DNA of 64,000 nt, from assembly GCF_018119395.1 (NCBI RefSeq), contig NZ_JAGPWD010000009.1:62001-126000 (forward strand), given 5' to 3'. The position numbers were made by a program, and so were the translations under genes. Below are positions 1 to 8,365 of this stretch, piece after piece. Position 1 is the stretch's first letter. Each line of letters opens with the position of its first letter. This stretch comes from Massilia sp. ZL223. Lineage in GTDB: Bacteria; Pseudomonadota; Gammaproteobacteria; Burkholderiales; Burkholderiaceae_D. The notes under the pieces are model-generated. The model did not search any database, was not told the DNA's origin, and saw only the letters and a list, made by a program, of their open reading frames with translations.

Positions 1-1
1 C

Positions 2-532
2 GAGATGTCGCCGCCGCCGGATTTGTTCGATGCGCAATTGCTCGACCTGGATTTCTGGGTCAAGCCGCGCACCCTGTCGGTCGTGCGTCCCGCCAGCGGC
101 GAGCGCGCCAAGGTGCTGTACTGGAAGGACGGCGAGGTCATCGACTCGGCCTACCAGGAACTCTGCCACCTGCTGCGCGACGTCAACGGCCGCGAAACGG
201 CGCCGATCGATCCCAAGCTGCTCGAAATGCTCTGGGGCACCCAGGCCTTCATCGCCCGCTACGGCCTGACCCAGCCGCTCGAGATCCTGTCGGGCTACCG
301 CACCGAAGCGTCGAACAAGCGCCTGATCGAAGAGGGCGTCCCGGCCGCGCGCAAGTCGCTGCACATGCTGGGCAAGGCGGCCGACATCCGCGTCGCCGCC
401 CTCAACGAGGAAGTGCTGGGCGGCCTGATCCGCAGTTTCCGCCAGGGCGGGGTCGGCTACTACTACCGCTCCGGCCCGAAGGGCGGCTGGATCCACGCCG
501 ATACCGGCCTGCAGCGCACCTGGAAAGGCTGA
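2..532 (+). CDS. DUF882 / peptidase M15-like protein, 5' end outside window
   Basis: The reading frame is open to the left edge, so the first ATG seen (position 5) is probably internal and an export signal may lie upstream. The visible 175 residues contain the family's landmarks: a YWKDGEVI stretch near the start, LSGYRTEASN, SLHMLGKAADI (H-x-x-G-x-A-x-D zinc-site type) and GWIHADTG near the end. DUF882/YcbK proteins belong to the M15/VanY-like peptidoglycan peptidase superfamily and are usually Tat-exported. Murein hydrolase activity is inferred from the family, not shown here. It stands alone; the next gene is about 100 bp downstream. Confidence 0.75.
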   Translation, partial: EMSPPPDLFDAQLLDLDFWVKPRTLSVVRPASGERAKVLYWKDGEVIDSAYQELCHLLRDVNGRETAPIDPKLLEMLWGTQAFIARYGLTQPLEILSGYRTEASNKRLIEEGVPAARKSLHMLGKAADIRVAALNEEVLGGLIRSFRQGGVGYYYRSGPKGGWIHADTGLQRTWKG

Positions 533-635
533 TCCGGACGCGTGCGAGGGGCGCAAAGAACTTGCGCTAGTATTTGTTGTCATGGTCAGGGGGCCAGACC
601 CTGGCTAATCATTTCCTTAAATTAAGGAGGCTGTG

Positions 636-929
636 ATGGCAACAATGAACGCACCAACGATGGACCGCAGGACCACCGGCGAGCGCCGGGTGTCCATGCG
701 TCCACATACCCGCTCCGCGATGTCCGGGCTGGATTACCTGGCGATGGCGCTCCTGATCATCGGTGGCCTGAACTGGGGCATGGTCGGCCTGTTCGATGTC
801 GACATGGTCGCGACCTTGTTCGGACCGGGCAGCCCGGCGACCCGGGTGGTCTATGTGCTGGTGGGCGTGGCGGCGCTGTATTCGGTCTACACCACGGCCA
901 AGATGGCCGGCAGCAAGCGCGGCTTGTAA
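636..929 (+). CDS. DUF378 small membrane protein
   Basis: A 97-residue protein with a polar N-terminus and two hydrophobic segments. The motif IGGLNWGMVGLF in the first membrane segment is the hallmark of the DUF378 family. I chose ATG 636 over the adjacent GTG 633 because the strong Shine-Dalgarno AAGGAGG (624-630) is 5 nt from 636. The N-terminal extension of about 28 residues before the first helix is longer than in typical DUF378 proteins. Function unknown; predicted inner-membrane protein. The phosphodiesterase gene starts 3 nt after its stop, so the two are probably cotranscribed. Confidence 0.8.
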   Translation: MATMNAPTMDRRTTGERRVSMRPHTRSAMSGLDYLAMALLIIGGLNWGMVGLFDVDMVATLFGPGSPATRVVYVLVGVAALYSVYTTAKMAGSKRGL

Positions 930-932
930 GGC

Positions 933-1394
933 ATGCGGGTCGGACTGATCTCCGACACGCACGGGCTGCTGCGCCCGCAGGCGCTGGACTTCCTGCGGGG
1001 CAGCGCCCATATCCTCCACGCGGGCGACATCGTCGCGCCCGACATCCTCGACCGGCTTGCCGGGATCGCGCCCCTGACGGCGGTGCGCGGCAATAACGAC
1101 CGCGGCGCCTGGGCCGAGGGCTTGCCGCATACCGTGCGCCTGGACCTGGGCGGCGTCGGCATCTACATGATTCACGATCTCAAGGAGCTGGAGGGCGATC
1201 CTGCGGCGGATGGCGTGCGCGTCGTGGTGGCGGGGCATTCGCACAAGCCGGCTTGTGTGGAGAAGCATGGCGTGCTGTATGTGAATCCGGGGAGTGCGGG
1301 GCCGAGGAGGTTTTCCTTGCCGATTTCGGTGGGGGAGTTGTTGATTGAAGGCGGCAGCGTGCAGGTCAATCTGGTGACGCTGGACCTTAGTTGA
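933..1394 (+). CDS. YfcE/MJ0936-type metallophosphoesterase
   Basis: A 153-residue calcineurin-like phosphoesterase of the small YfcE class. The metal-binding motifs appear in order: SDTHG (D-x-H) at residues 7-11, HAGDI (G-D), RGNNDR (G-N-N-D), an IHD histidine, and AGHSHKP (G-H-x-H). This set is expected to bind two divalent cations and hydrolyse phosphodiesters; the physiological substrate is unknown for most members. The length matches the family. It follows the DUF378 gene almost directly. Confidence 0.88.
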   Translation: MRVGLISDTHGLLRPQALDFLRGSAHILHAGDIVAPDILDRLAGIAPLTAVRGNNDRGAWAEGLPHTVRLDLGGVGIYMIHDLKELEGDPAADGVRVVVAGHSHKPACVEKHGVLYVNPGSAGPRRFSLPISVGELLIEGGSVQVNLVTLDLS

Positions 1395-1492
1395 TGGGGT
1401 CTCGGGTTTGCGTGCAGGCCGCAGCCGTTACTCCTACCTCGAAGCCCATATAATCCCGTAAGATAGCGTTCGACCTCATTCAAACGCAGCAC

Positions 1493-1894
1493 ATGACCAC
1501 CCAACCCGATTCGCCCCGCTTCAAACCCCGCCTCTGGACTCCCCTCGAGACGCCGCAGGACGTCGAACTCTGGATCGACGAGCACAACCGCTTCCTGCAG
1601 GAGACCGTCAAGCCCCAGGAAACCGGCGTCGGCATCTGCTTCACGCTCGGCGAAGGCGGCAACATCTACATGCAGACCACCGCCGACGCGGTCATCCTCG
1701 ACGTCGAGCCCGACGCCTCCTGGATCGCGCCCCTGATCTCGGCCGCCACCGGCGCCGAGCCGCCGCGCGGGCAGATCTGGGTCCTGCCCGACGACAGGCT
1801 GGTCCAGCTGATTCTGGGACTGTCGATGCTGGTCGAGAGCACCACGCTCGTCACCGGCCACCATTTCGGCTCGCAGGGCCGGCGCGCCTGGTGA
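1493..1894 (+). CDS. conserved hypothetical protein (133 aa)
   Basis: I do not recognise this protein. It has 133 residues, no signal peptide and no membrane segment. The N-terminal half has an aromatic/acidic stretch (VELWIDEHNRFLQ) and the C-terminal half is hydrophobic (QLILGLSMLVESTTLV). GC-rich codon use with clear third-position bias and a perfect -10 hexamer (TATAAT, 1449-1454) upstream support a real gene, but no clear ribosome-binding site precedes ATG 1493. No functional assignment. Confidence 0.6.
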   Translation: MTTQPDSPRFKPRLWTPLETPQDVELWIDEHNRFLQETVKPQETGVGICFTLGEGGNIYMQTTADAVILDVEPDASWIAPLISAATGAEPPRGQIWVLPDDRLVQLILGLSMLVESTTLVTGHHFGSQGRRAW

Positions 1895-1970
1895 CCAAAC
1901 CCGCCCCTCGCTAGGCACCCAAGCCGGTTTTCGGTTATAAAGTCAGCTCGATATTGTTCGGAGTAAAGTG

Positions 1971-2780
1971 ATGGGCAAGCAAGTGACGAAGCGGGGTCGG
2001 CGCGCGGCGCTCGCCCTCGGTCTGGCAAGCGGCGTGCTCCTGGCGCTGCCGGCGGTGGCGGCCGACCTGATGACGGAAGCGAAGGCGCGCGGCACCCTGC
2101 GCATCGCGATGGAAGGCACCTACCCGCCGTTCAACTACAAGGACCCCAAGACCGGCCAGCTGGCCGGCTACGATGTCGACGTCGCCCGCCTCGTGGCGGG
2201 CAAGCTGGGCCTGAAGCCCGAATTCGTCACCACCGAATGGGCCGCCATCCTGGCGGGCCTGGCGGCCGGCAAGTACGACGTCATCGTCAGCCAGGTCGGC
2301 ATCACGGCCAAGCGCCAGCAGGCCTTCGATTTCTCCGTTCCCTACACCTACTCGAGCCCCCAGCTGATCGTGCGCAAGAACGAGCGCGCGGCCTACGCCA
2401 GTCTCAACGACCTCAAGGGCCGCAAGGTCGGCGTGGGGCAGGGCAGCGTGTTCGAGCAGCAGATCAAGGCGGTGCCGGGCGTCGAGGTGAAGAGCTATCC
2501 GGCGGCCCCGGAAAACCTGCAGGACCTGGCCTTCGGCCGCATCGACGCGGCCCTCAACGACAGCCTGATGGTGTCCTACCTGCTCAAGCATTCGCAACTG
2601 CCGATCAAGGCCGGTCCGCGCGTGGGCGCGGTCGAGCGCATGGGCGTGGCCATGCGCAAGGGCAATCCCCAGTTCAAGGCGGCGGTCGACAAGATCATCA
2701 ACGACGCCCGCGCCGACGGCAGCCTGAAGCAGCTCTCGCTCAAGTGGTTCGGCGCCGACGCCAGCCAGGAACCCAAGTGA
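1971..2780 (+). CDS. periplasmic amino-acid-binding protein of an ABC transporter (SBP family 3)
   Basis: A 269-residue solute-binding protein. It has a basic N-terminus and hydrophobic signal peptide ending around LPAVAAD, then the family-3 signature GTLRIAMEGTYPPFNYKD, YDVDVARLVAGKLG, and WAAILAGLAAGKYDV, followed by FSVPYTYSS and the second-lobe segment KGRKVGVGQGSV. This family binds polar or basic amino acids in the periplasm. The ligand cannot be fixed from sequence alone. ATG 1971 is preferred over GTG 1968 because GGAG (1960-1963) is 7 nt upstream. The permease follows 10 nt later; no ATPase gene is adjacent. Confidence 0.88.
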   Translation: MGKQVTKRGRRAALALGLASGVLLALPAVAADLMTEAKARGTLRIAMEGTYPPFNYKDPKTGQLAGYDVDVARLVAGKLGLKPEFVTTEWAAILAGLAAGKYDVIVSQVGITAKRQQAFDFSVPYTYSSPQLIVRKNERAAYASLNDLKGRKVGVGQGSVFEQQIKAVPGVEVKSYPAAPENLQDLAFGRIDAALNDSLMVSYLLKHSQLPIKAGPRVGAVERMGVAMRKGNPQFKAAVDKIINDARADGSLKQLSLKWFGADASQEPK

Positions 2781-2790
2781 ACGGCCCCCT

Positions 2791-3492
2791 GTGACCCCTG
2801 CCGACGCCGCCCCCTGGAGCGCGCCGCTGCTGGAACTCGCCGGCCTGCTGCGCGACGCGGCGCCGGTCATGCTCACCGGCGCCGGGTATACGCTGCTGTT
2901 CGCCGTCGCCTCGATGGTGGGCGGGCTGGCGCTCGGTTTTCCCGTGGCCCTGATGCGCATCGCGCCCTGGCGCGTGCTGCGCCTGCCGGCCTCGCTCTAC
3001 GTGAGCGTGATGCGCGGCACGCCGCTGCTGGTGCAGATCTTCGTCATCTACTACGGCCTGCCGAGCATCGGCATCGAATTCACGCCGGTGGCGGCCGGGG
3101 TGCTGGCGCTCTCACTGAATGCCGGCGCCTATCTGTCGGAAAGCCTGCGCGGTGCCGTGCAGAGCGTCAGCGAAGGCCAGTGGCGCGCCAGTTTCAGCCT
3201 CGGACTCGGCTGGTGGCAGGCGCTCGGCTACGTCATCCTGCCGCAGGCGCTGCGCGTGGCGGTGCCGTCCATGAGCAACACCCTGATCAGCCTGATCAAG
3301 GACACCTCGCTGGTATCGGTGATCGCCCTGACCGAGCTGATGCTGGCGACCAAGGAAGTCATCGCCGCGACCTTCCAGCCCTTGCCCCTGTACCTGGCCG
3401 CCGCCGCGATCTACTGGTGCCTGAGCCTGTTCTTCGAATTCCTCCAGCGCCGCGCGGAGCTGCGTCTCAACCGTTCCTACCAGCCTCGTTGA
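2791..3492 (+). CDS. amino-acid ABC transporter permease (HisM/GlnP type)
   Basis: A 233-residue integral membrane permease. The His/Glu/Gln/Arg/opine permease signature is present: TGAGYTLLFAVASMVGG near the N-terminus, RGTPLLVQIFVIYYGLP in the middle, and the EAA-type coupling loop WRASFSLGLGWWQALGYVILPQALR that docks the ATPase. It starts with GTG 10 nt after the binding-protein gene, so the two form one transcription unit. The expected ATP-binding subunit does not follow; the next gene is a c-di-GMP protein on its own promoter region. Confidence 0.88.
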   Translation: MTPADAAPWSAPLLELAGLLRDAAPVMLTGAGYTLLFAVASMVGGLALGFPVALMRIAPWRVLRLPASLYVSVMRGTPLLVQIFVIYYGLPSIGIEFTPVAAGVLALSLNAGAYLSESLRGAVQSVSEGQWRASFSLGLGWWQALGYVILPQALRVAVPSMSNTLISLIKDTSLVSVIALTELMLATKEVIAATFQPLPLYLAAAAIYWCLSLFFEFLQRRAELRLNRSYQPR

Positions 3493-3612
3493 GCAGCTGT
3501 CTAGTGTTGTAGAAATGCATTTGGCATATGTGCAACACATCTCGACAGCATCATCGACCAGTGTTAGTCTTTTTGGAAATACTGACTGTCGGCAACGATT
3601 GGCGGAGGAATT

Positions 3613-5754
3613 ATGGAGTATGGCCAGCTAAGGCCGCCCCTTGCATCTTCCACCCCGGAAGCGGCAAGCCCTGACGCCGAGGCCGCCGCGCTGCCCGGTG
3701 GCGACGCCATGTTTTCGCCGCCCGCCCAGCCCACCGCCGGCTACAACGAGCTGTTCCTGCTGGCGCCTTTCGGTTTCTTCCTGCTGGGGCTGGACGGCGC
3801 CATCCTGCAGGCCAACCTGTGCGGCGCCAGGATGCTGGGCCTGCCGCGCGAGCGCGCGCTCGGCCTGCGCCTGCGCGAGGCCTTGGCCGACACCGACCGC
3901 CCCGTCTTCGACCGCTTCCTGATGGCCACCCGCGGCGCGGAACCCGAGCCGCGTTGCGAAGTGATGCTGCGCGCACAGGACGGCAGCGCAAGCTGGGTTT
4001 GTTTGACGGGAAGCTACGACGTCGGCACGCGTGCTTGCCGCGTGGTGGCGGAGCGAACCGGCAGTCGCCTGGAGGCGCTGGCGCGCAGCGAGGAGCGCCT
4101 GCGCCGCATCGTGCACTGCGCCGACGAGGGCGTCTGGGAAGTCGATGCGCACGGCAACACCACCTTTGTCAACCCGCGCATGGCGGCGCTGCTCGGCTAC
4201 CAGATCGAGGACGTGCTCGACTTGCCCGTGGGCCGTTTCATGGACGACGAGGGCAGGGCGCTGCTGGAGCGGAACATCGCGCGGCGGCGCCAGGGCGAGG
4301 TGCGGCGCTACGAGTTCAAGTTCATCCGCAAGGATGGGGGCGCGCTGTGGACCTGTGTCGCCATCAATCCACTGTTCGATGCGGGCGGGCGCTATCTTGG
4401 CGCGCTGGCCCTGGTCAACGACATCACCAGCCAGCGCGAGGCCGCGGCGCGCATCTGGCGCCGCGCCAACTATGACGATTTGACCGGCCTGCCCAACCGC
4501 CACATGTTCATGGACCGGCTGGCGCAGGAGATCCGCCGCGTCGACCGCAGCGCGGCCTTCCTGGCGCTGCTCTTCCTCGACCTTGACCGCTTCAAGGAAG
4601 TGAACGACCGCCTCGGCCACGCGGCCGGCGACCGCCTGCTGGCCGAAGCGGCGCAGCGCATCGGAGCCTGCGTGCGCGCCGCGGACACCATCGGGCGCCT
4701 GGGCGGCGACGAATTCACCGTGGTGCTGTCCGGGCTGGACCGGATCGCGACCGTCGACCGGATCGCCCAGTCCATCGTCGATGCGCTGGCGGCCCCGTTC
4801 GTGCTCGACGGCCAGCGGGCGGAGGTGTCCGCCTCGATCGGCATCGCGCTGTATCCGGCCGACGCCGGCCAGCTGTGCGACCTGATGGCGCGCGCAGACC
4901 AGGCGATGTACGTGGCCAAGCACGCCGGCCGCAACCGCTACAGCTACTACACCGACGGCGCCCAGCAGGCCATGCTGGCGCGCCAGGCCATCGCGGCGGA
5001 GCTGCGCACGGCGCTGGCGGCGAACCAGTTCGAACTCCTGTACCAGCCGATCGTGTCGCTGCGCAGCGGGCGGGTGCGCAAGGCCGAGGCCCTGCTGCGC
5101 TGGCGCCATCCGCGCCGCGGCCTGCTGCGCCCGGCAGAATTCATGCCCTTCGCGGAGTCGAGCGGGCTGATGGTCGAGATCGGCGACTGGGTGCTGCGCG
5201 AGGCGGCGCTCCAGGTGCAGCACTGGCAGCAGCACGTGGATCCCCAGTTCCAGGTAAGCGTCAACAAGTCGCCGGCCCAGGTCCAGCGCGAACCGGGCCA
5301 GTACGACGCCTGGCTGGCCTTCCTCAGGGAGCGCGCGCTGCGGCCGCGCAGCGTGGTGATCGAGATCGGCGAGAGCATGCTGCTGGAGGGAATGGATGCG
5401 GTGATCGAGCGCCTGCGCCCTTACCGCGCCATGGGCCTGCAGGTGGCCCTGGACCATTTCGGCGCCGGCTATTCCTCGCTGGCCCACCTGGTGCGCTACG
5501 AGCTCGATTACGTGAAGATCGACCACGGCTTCGTCGACGCGCTGGACCGCGAAGCCAACGGGCTGGCGGCCTGCGAAGCCATCATCGCGATGGCGCACAA
5601 ATTGGGAATGAAGGTGGTGGCCGAGGGCGTCGAGACCGAACTCCAGCGCACGCTCTTGCGCGAGGCCGGCTGCGATTATGCGCAAGGGTATGTCGTCGGC
5701 GGACCGATGTCTGCCGACGAACTGGAAAGGCTGGCGCTGGCGGCCAGCCCTTGA
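3613..5754 (+). CDS. PAS-PAS-GGDEF-EAL c-di-GMP signalling protein
   Basis: A 713-residue cytoplasmic protein without membrane segments. Two PAS-like domains (about 45-155 and 158-280) precede a GGDEF domain with an intact GGDEF motif at 364-368. It has a product-inhibition site RAAD (355-358) placed five residues upstream, as in active cyclases. The EAL domain keeps EAL (492-494), NKSP, EIGES, YVKID, AEGVE and AQGY. The usual D-D-F-G is D-H-F-G here (614-617), so one of two adjacent metal-binding aspartates is histidine. Diguanylate cyclase activity looks likely; phosphodiesterase activity is doubtful. GGAGG (3604-3608) fixes ATG 3613. Confidence 0.9.
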   Translation: MEYGQLRPPLASSTPEAASPDAEAAALPGGDAMFSPPAQPTAGYNELFLLAPFGFFLLGLDGAILQANLCGARMLGLPRERALGLRLREALADTDRPVFDRFLMATRGAEPEPRCEVMLRAQDGSASWVCLTGSYDVGTRACRVVAERTGSRLEALARSEERLRRIVHCADEGVWEVDAHGNTTFVNPRMAALLGYQIEDVLDLPVGRFMDDEGRALLERNIARRRQGEVRRYEFKFIRKDGGALWTCVAINPLFDAGGRYLGALALVNDITSQREAAARIWRRANYDDLTGLPNRHMFMDRLAQEIRRVDRSAAFLALLFLDLDRFKEVNDRLGHAAGDRLLAEAAQRIGACVRAADTIGRLGGDEFTVVLSGLDRIATVDRIAQSIVDALAAPFVLDGQRAEVSASIGIALYPADAGQLCDLMARADQAMYVAKHAGRNRYSYYTDGAQQAMLARQAIAAELRTALAANQFELLYQPIVSLRSGRVRKAEALLRWRHPRRGLLRPAEFMPFAESSGLMVEIGDWVLREAALQVQHWQQHVDPQFQVSVNKSPAQVQREPGQYDAWLAFLRERALRPRSVVIEIGESMLLEGMDAVIERLRPYRAMGLQVALDHFGAGYSSLAHLVRYELDYVKIDHGFVDALDREANGLAACEAIIAMAHKLGMKVVAEGVETELQRTLLREAGCDYAQGYVVGGPMSADELERLALAASP

Positions 5755-5797
5755 CGGCGCACGAGGACGCCGTAGTAGTGGTTGAAGTGCTCAGCGA

Positions 5798-6292
5798 CTA
5801 GCGGTTGCCGCGCTGCTTGTCGATGCTGTTGTCCTGGCTCCAGGCTTGAGACGCATCTTTCGCGCTCTCGCCTTGTCGCGAATCCAGGTCGTCCAGCGCC
5901 GGTGTGCCGCCGGATGCGTGCTGCCCGCGTTGCTGGCTGCCCTGTTGCCCCGATTGCTGGCTACCCTGCTGCTGGCCGGACTGCTGGCTGCCTTGCTGCC
6001 GTTGACCCGACTGCTGGCTGCCTTGTTGCTGGCCGGATTGCTGACTACCTTGCTGCCGTTGACCCGATTGCTGGCTTCCTTGTTGCTGACCGGATTGCTG
6101 GCTGCCTTGCTGCCGTTGACCGGATTGCTGGCTACCCTGTTGCTGCCCCGACTGCTGGCTGCCGGATTGCCGCCCCGATTGCATGTTGCCCTGTTGCTCC
6201 TGGTTCAGCTTGTCGCGCTGGACATTGGTGTCCATGTCGTTCAGCTGGTCGTAGCTCGGGCCTTTGGTGCCATGTCCCTTGTTTTCACCCAT
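5798..6292 (-). CDS. low-complexity Gln/Ser/Gly tandem-repeat protein
   Basis: A 164-residue hydrophilic protein. Residues 1-40 and 125-164 are ordinary polar sequence (MGENKGHGTKG at the start, ALDDLDSRQGE near the end), and residues about 44-124 are repeats of GSQQSGQ(Q/R)Q(Q) with almost nothing but Q, S, G and occasional R. I start it at 6292 because GAGGAG lies 7 nt upstream; the longer reading frame to 6421 has no such site. Predicted to be disordered. It recalls small stress-associated hydrophilic proteins, but I see no domain supporting a function. Confidence 0.65.
   Translation of the reverse strand: MGENKGHGTKGPSYDQLNDMDTNVQRDKLNQEQQGNMQSGRQSGSQQSGQQQGSQQSGQRQQGSQQSGQQQGSQQSGQRQQGSQQSGQQQGSQQSGQRQQGSQQSGQQQGSQQSGQQGSQQRGQHASGGTPALDDLDSRQGESAKDASQAWSQDNSIDKQRGNR
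5921..6163. repeat. in-frame tandem repeat, 57-bp superunit
   Basis: Coding repeats within the Gln/Ser/Gly protein. The smallest unit is 9 or 10 codons; the two alternate (one with QRQQ, one with QQQ), giving a 19-codon, 57-bp superunit repeated about four times with small third-position changes. The multiple-of-three unit length means copy-number change would keep the frame. Confidence 0.8.
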
Positions 6293-6515
6293 GGTGGTCT
6301 CCTCATTGAGTGTGTCGAGAAACCCCATCATAGGCTTCTTGGCAATCCCGGCAATCGGAGAGGGGAAGGGAGCGCCGTAGGACAGGTCGCACATACTCAG
6401 CCGTCGCGACTGCTCCCACATTGCCTTGACTCAATACCCTCCGGCACGGCGTGAAGCCGCTGGCGCCGTGCGAAGGGGATTGGTTCAGCGTCCAGGAAGA
6501 CCCTGCAACTACCCC

Positions 6516-8192
6516 TTACATATTGGGGTAGTTCGGACCGCCGCCGCCTTCCGGCGTCACCCAGACGATGTTCTGGGTCGGGTCCTTGATGTCGCAGGTC
6601 TTGCAGTGCACGCAGTTCTGGGCGTTGATCTGCAGGCGGTCCTTGCCTTCGTCGGTCTTGACGAACTCGTAGACGCCGGCCGGGCAGTAGCGCTGTTCCG
6701 GGCCCGCGTAGGTGGCCAGGTTCACGTCCACCGGCACGCTCGGGTTCTTGAGCGTCAGGTGCACCGGCTGGTCTTCGCCGTGGTTGGTGTTCGAGATGAA
6801 CACCGAGGACAGGCGGTCGAAGGTCAGCTTGCCGTCCGGCTTCGGATACACGATCGGCTTGAACTGCGAGGCCGGTTTCAGGGACTCGTGGTCGGCGTGC
6901 TGGTGGTGCAGGGTCCATGGGGCCTTGCCGCGGAAGACGATCTGGTCGATGCCGGTCATGATCGTGCCCAGCACCAGGCCCTTGGCCATCCATGGCTTGA
7001 AGTTGCGCGCGATGTGCAGTTCTTCATGCAGCCAGGACTTCTCGAAGGCTTCCGGATAGGCGCTCAGTTCGTCGCCCTGGCGGCCGGCGGCGAGTGCGTC
7101 GAAGGCGCTTTCCGCGGCCAGCATGCCGGTCTTGATCGCGGCGTGGCTGCCCTTGATGCGGCTGGTGTTCAGGAAGCCGGCGTCGCAGCCGATCAGCGCG
7201 CCGCCCGGGAACACAGTCTTGGGCAAGGACTGTAAACCCCCTGCCGTGATGGCGCGCGCGCCGTAGGAGATGCGCTTGCCGCCTTCGAAGAAGTGGCGGA
7301 TCGCCGGGTGGGTCTTGTAGCGCTGGAATTCCTCGTAGGGCGACAGGTAGGGGTTCTGGTAGGCCAGGCCGACCACGAAGCCCACCGCGACCTGGTTGTT
7401 TTCCAGGTGGTAGAGGAAGGAGCCGCCATAGGTGCTGTTGTCCAGCGGCCAGCCGGCGGTGTGGATCACCAGGCCGGGCTTGTGCTTGGCCGGATCGATT
7501 TCCCACAGTTCCTTGATGCCGATGCCGTAGGTTTGCGGGTCCTTGCCCTTGTTCAGGTCATACCTGGCCATCAGCTGCTTGCCGAGGTGGCCGCGCGAGC
7601 CTTCGGCGAACAGCGTGTACTTGGCGTGCAGCTCCATGCCGAGCTGGAAATCCGGACCAGGCTCGCCGTCGCGCTTGACGCCCATGTTGCCGGTGGCGAC
7701 GCCCTTGACCGAGCCATCCTCGTTGTACAGGATCTCGGCGGCCGGGAAGCCGGGGAAGATCTCGACGCCCAGGCTTTCCGCCTGCTGGCCCAGCCAGCGC
7801 ACCACGTTGGCGAGCGAGATCACGTAGTTGCCATGATTGGTCAGAGCCTTCGGGATCGCGAACGACGGGGTGGCGTAGGACTTGGTCTCGGTCAGGAACA
7901 GCACGCGGTCTTCGGTGACGGCGGTGTTGAGCGGGGCGCCTTTTTCCTTCCAGTCGGGGATCAGCTCGTCCAGCGCGCGCGGGTCCATGACGGCGCCCGA
8001 CAGGATGTGGGCGCCGACCTCGCTGCCTTTTTCCAATACGCAGACCGATACTTCCTGGCCCTTTTCCGCGGCCAGCTGCTTCAGCCGGATCGCCGCCGAC
8101 AGGCCCGCCGGGCCTCCGCCGACGATGACCACGTCGTACTCCATCGCTTCACGCGGTCCGTATTGTTCGAGAATATTGATTGGCTCTGTCAT
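6516..8192 (-). CDS. etfD: electron-transfer flavoprotein:ubiquinone oxidoreductase
   Basis: A 558-residue ETF-QO, which passes electrons from acyl-CoA dehydrogenases through ETF to the quinone pool at the inner membrane. The N-terminal FAD dinucleotide-binding motif is VVIVGGGPAGLSAA. The C-terminus has the 4Fe-4S ferredoxin-like cysteines CPAG...NCVHCKTCDIKDP. The length agrees with the family. I start it at MTEPIN (8192) because homologous N-termini begin shortly before QYGPREAMEYDVV; no strong ribosome-binding site is seen. A good promoter lies about 70 bp upstream, overlapped by a palindrome. Electrons from fatty-acid or branched amino-acid oxidation fit the ketone-body genes nearby. Confidence 0.93.
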   Translation of the reverse strand: MTEPINILEQYGPREAMEYDVVIVGGGPAGLSAAIRLKQLAAEKGQEVSVCVLEKGSEVGAHILSGAVMDPRALDELIPDWKEKGAPLNTAVTEDRVLFLTETKSYATPSFAIPKALTNHGNYVISLANVVRWLGQQAESLGVEIFPGFPAAEILYNEDGSVKGVATGNMGVKRDGEPGPDFQLGMELHAKYTLFAEGSRGHLGKQLMARYDLNKGKDPQTYGIGIKELWEIDPAKHKPGLVIHTAGWPLDNSTYGGSFLYHLENNQVAVGFVVGLAYQNPYLSPYEEFQRYKTHPAIRHFFEGGKRISYGARAITAGGLQSLPKTVFPGGALIGCDAGFLNTSRIKGSHAAIKTGMLAAESAFDALAAGRQGDELSAYPEAFEKSWLHEELHIARNFKPWMAKGLVLGTIMTGIDQIVFRGKAPWTLHHQHADHESLKPASQFKPIVYPKPDGKLTFDRLSSVFISNTNHGEDQPVHLTLKNPSVPVDVNLATYAGPEQRYCPAGVYEFVKTDEGKDRLQINAQNCVHCKTCDIKDPTQNIVWVTPEGGGGPNYPNM

Positions 8193-8263
8193 GGTTTTTA
8201 TAAGAATCTGTAAAATAAGCACGAGTGTGCGGTTTTTTTCTGCCGATTGCAACTCCGGCCGCC

Positions 8264-8291
8264 ATTTTAAAGGCAATATTAGATGCGGCAA
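8264..8291 (-). promoter_or_regulatory. sigma-70 promoter of the ETF-QO gene
   Basis: Read on the minus strand: -35 TTGCCG (8291-8286), 16-bp spacer, -10 TAAAAT (8269-8264). The expected start of transcription is near 8257, leaving a leader of about 65 nt before the start codon. Confidence 0.6.
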
Positions 8292-8298
8292 TCTAATA
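8277..8298. promoter_or_regulatory. 22-bp palindromic operator candidate
   Basis: Perfect 8-bp inverted repeat TATTAGAT-GCGGCA-ATCTAATA in the divergent region between the ETF-QO gene and the SDR gene. It covers the -35 box of the ETF-QO promoter, the position expected for a repressor. The cognate regulator is unknown; no regulator gene is adjacent. Confidence 0.55.
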
Positions 8299-8365
8299 CT
8301 GATGTTTTGTGTAATGATGATGGCTTCGCAACAAGGTCGCGCGGCATCGCGCCGGGGAGCCATCC

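Noticed and set aside
5921-6163. CRISPR-like array in the repeat region
   Set aside because: The repeats are contiguous without unique spacers and follow codon periodicity; they are coding repeats.
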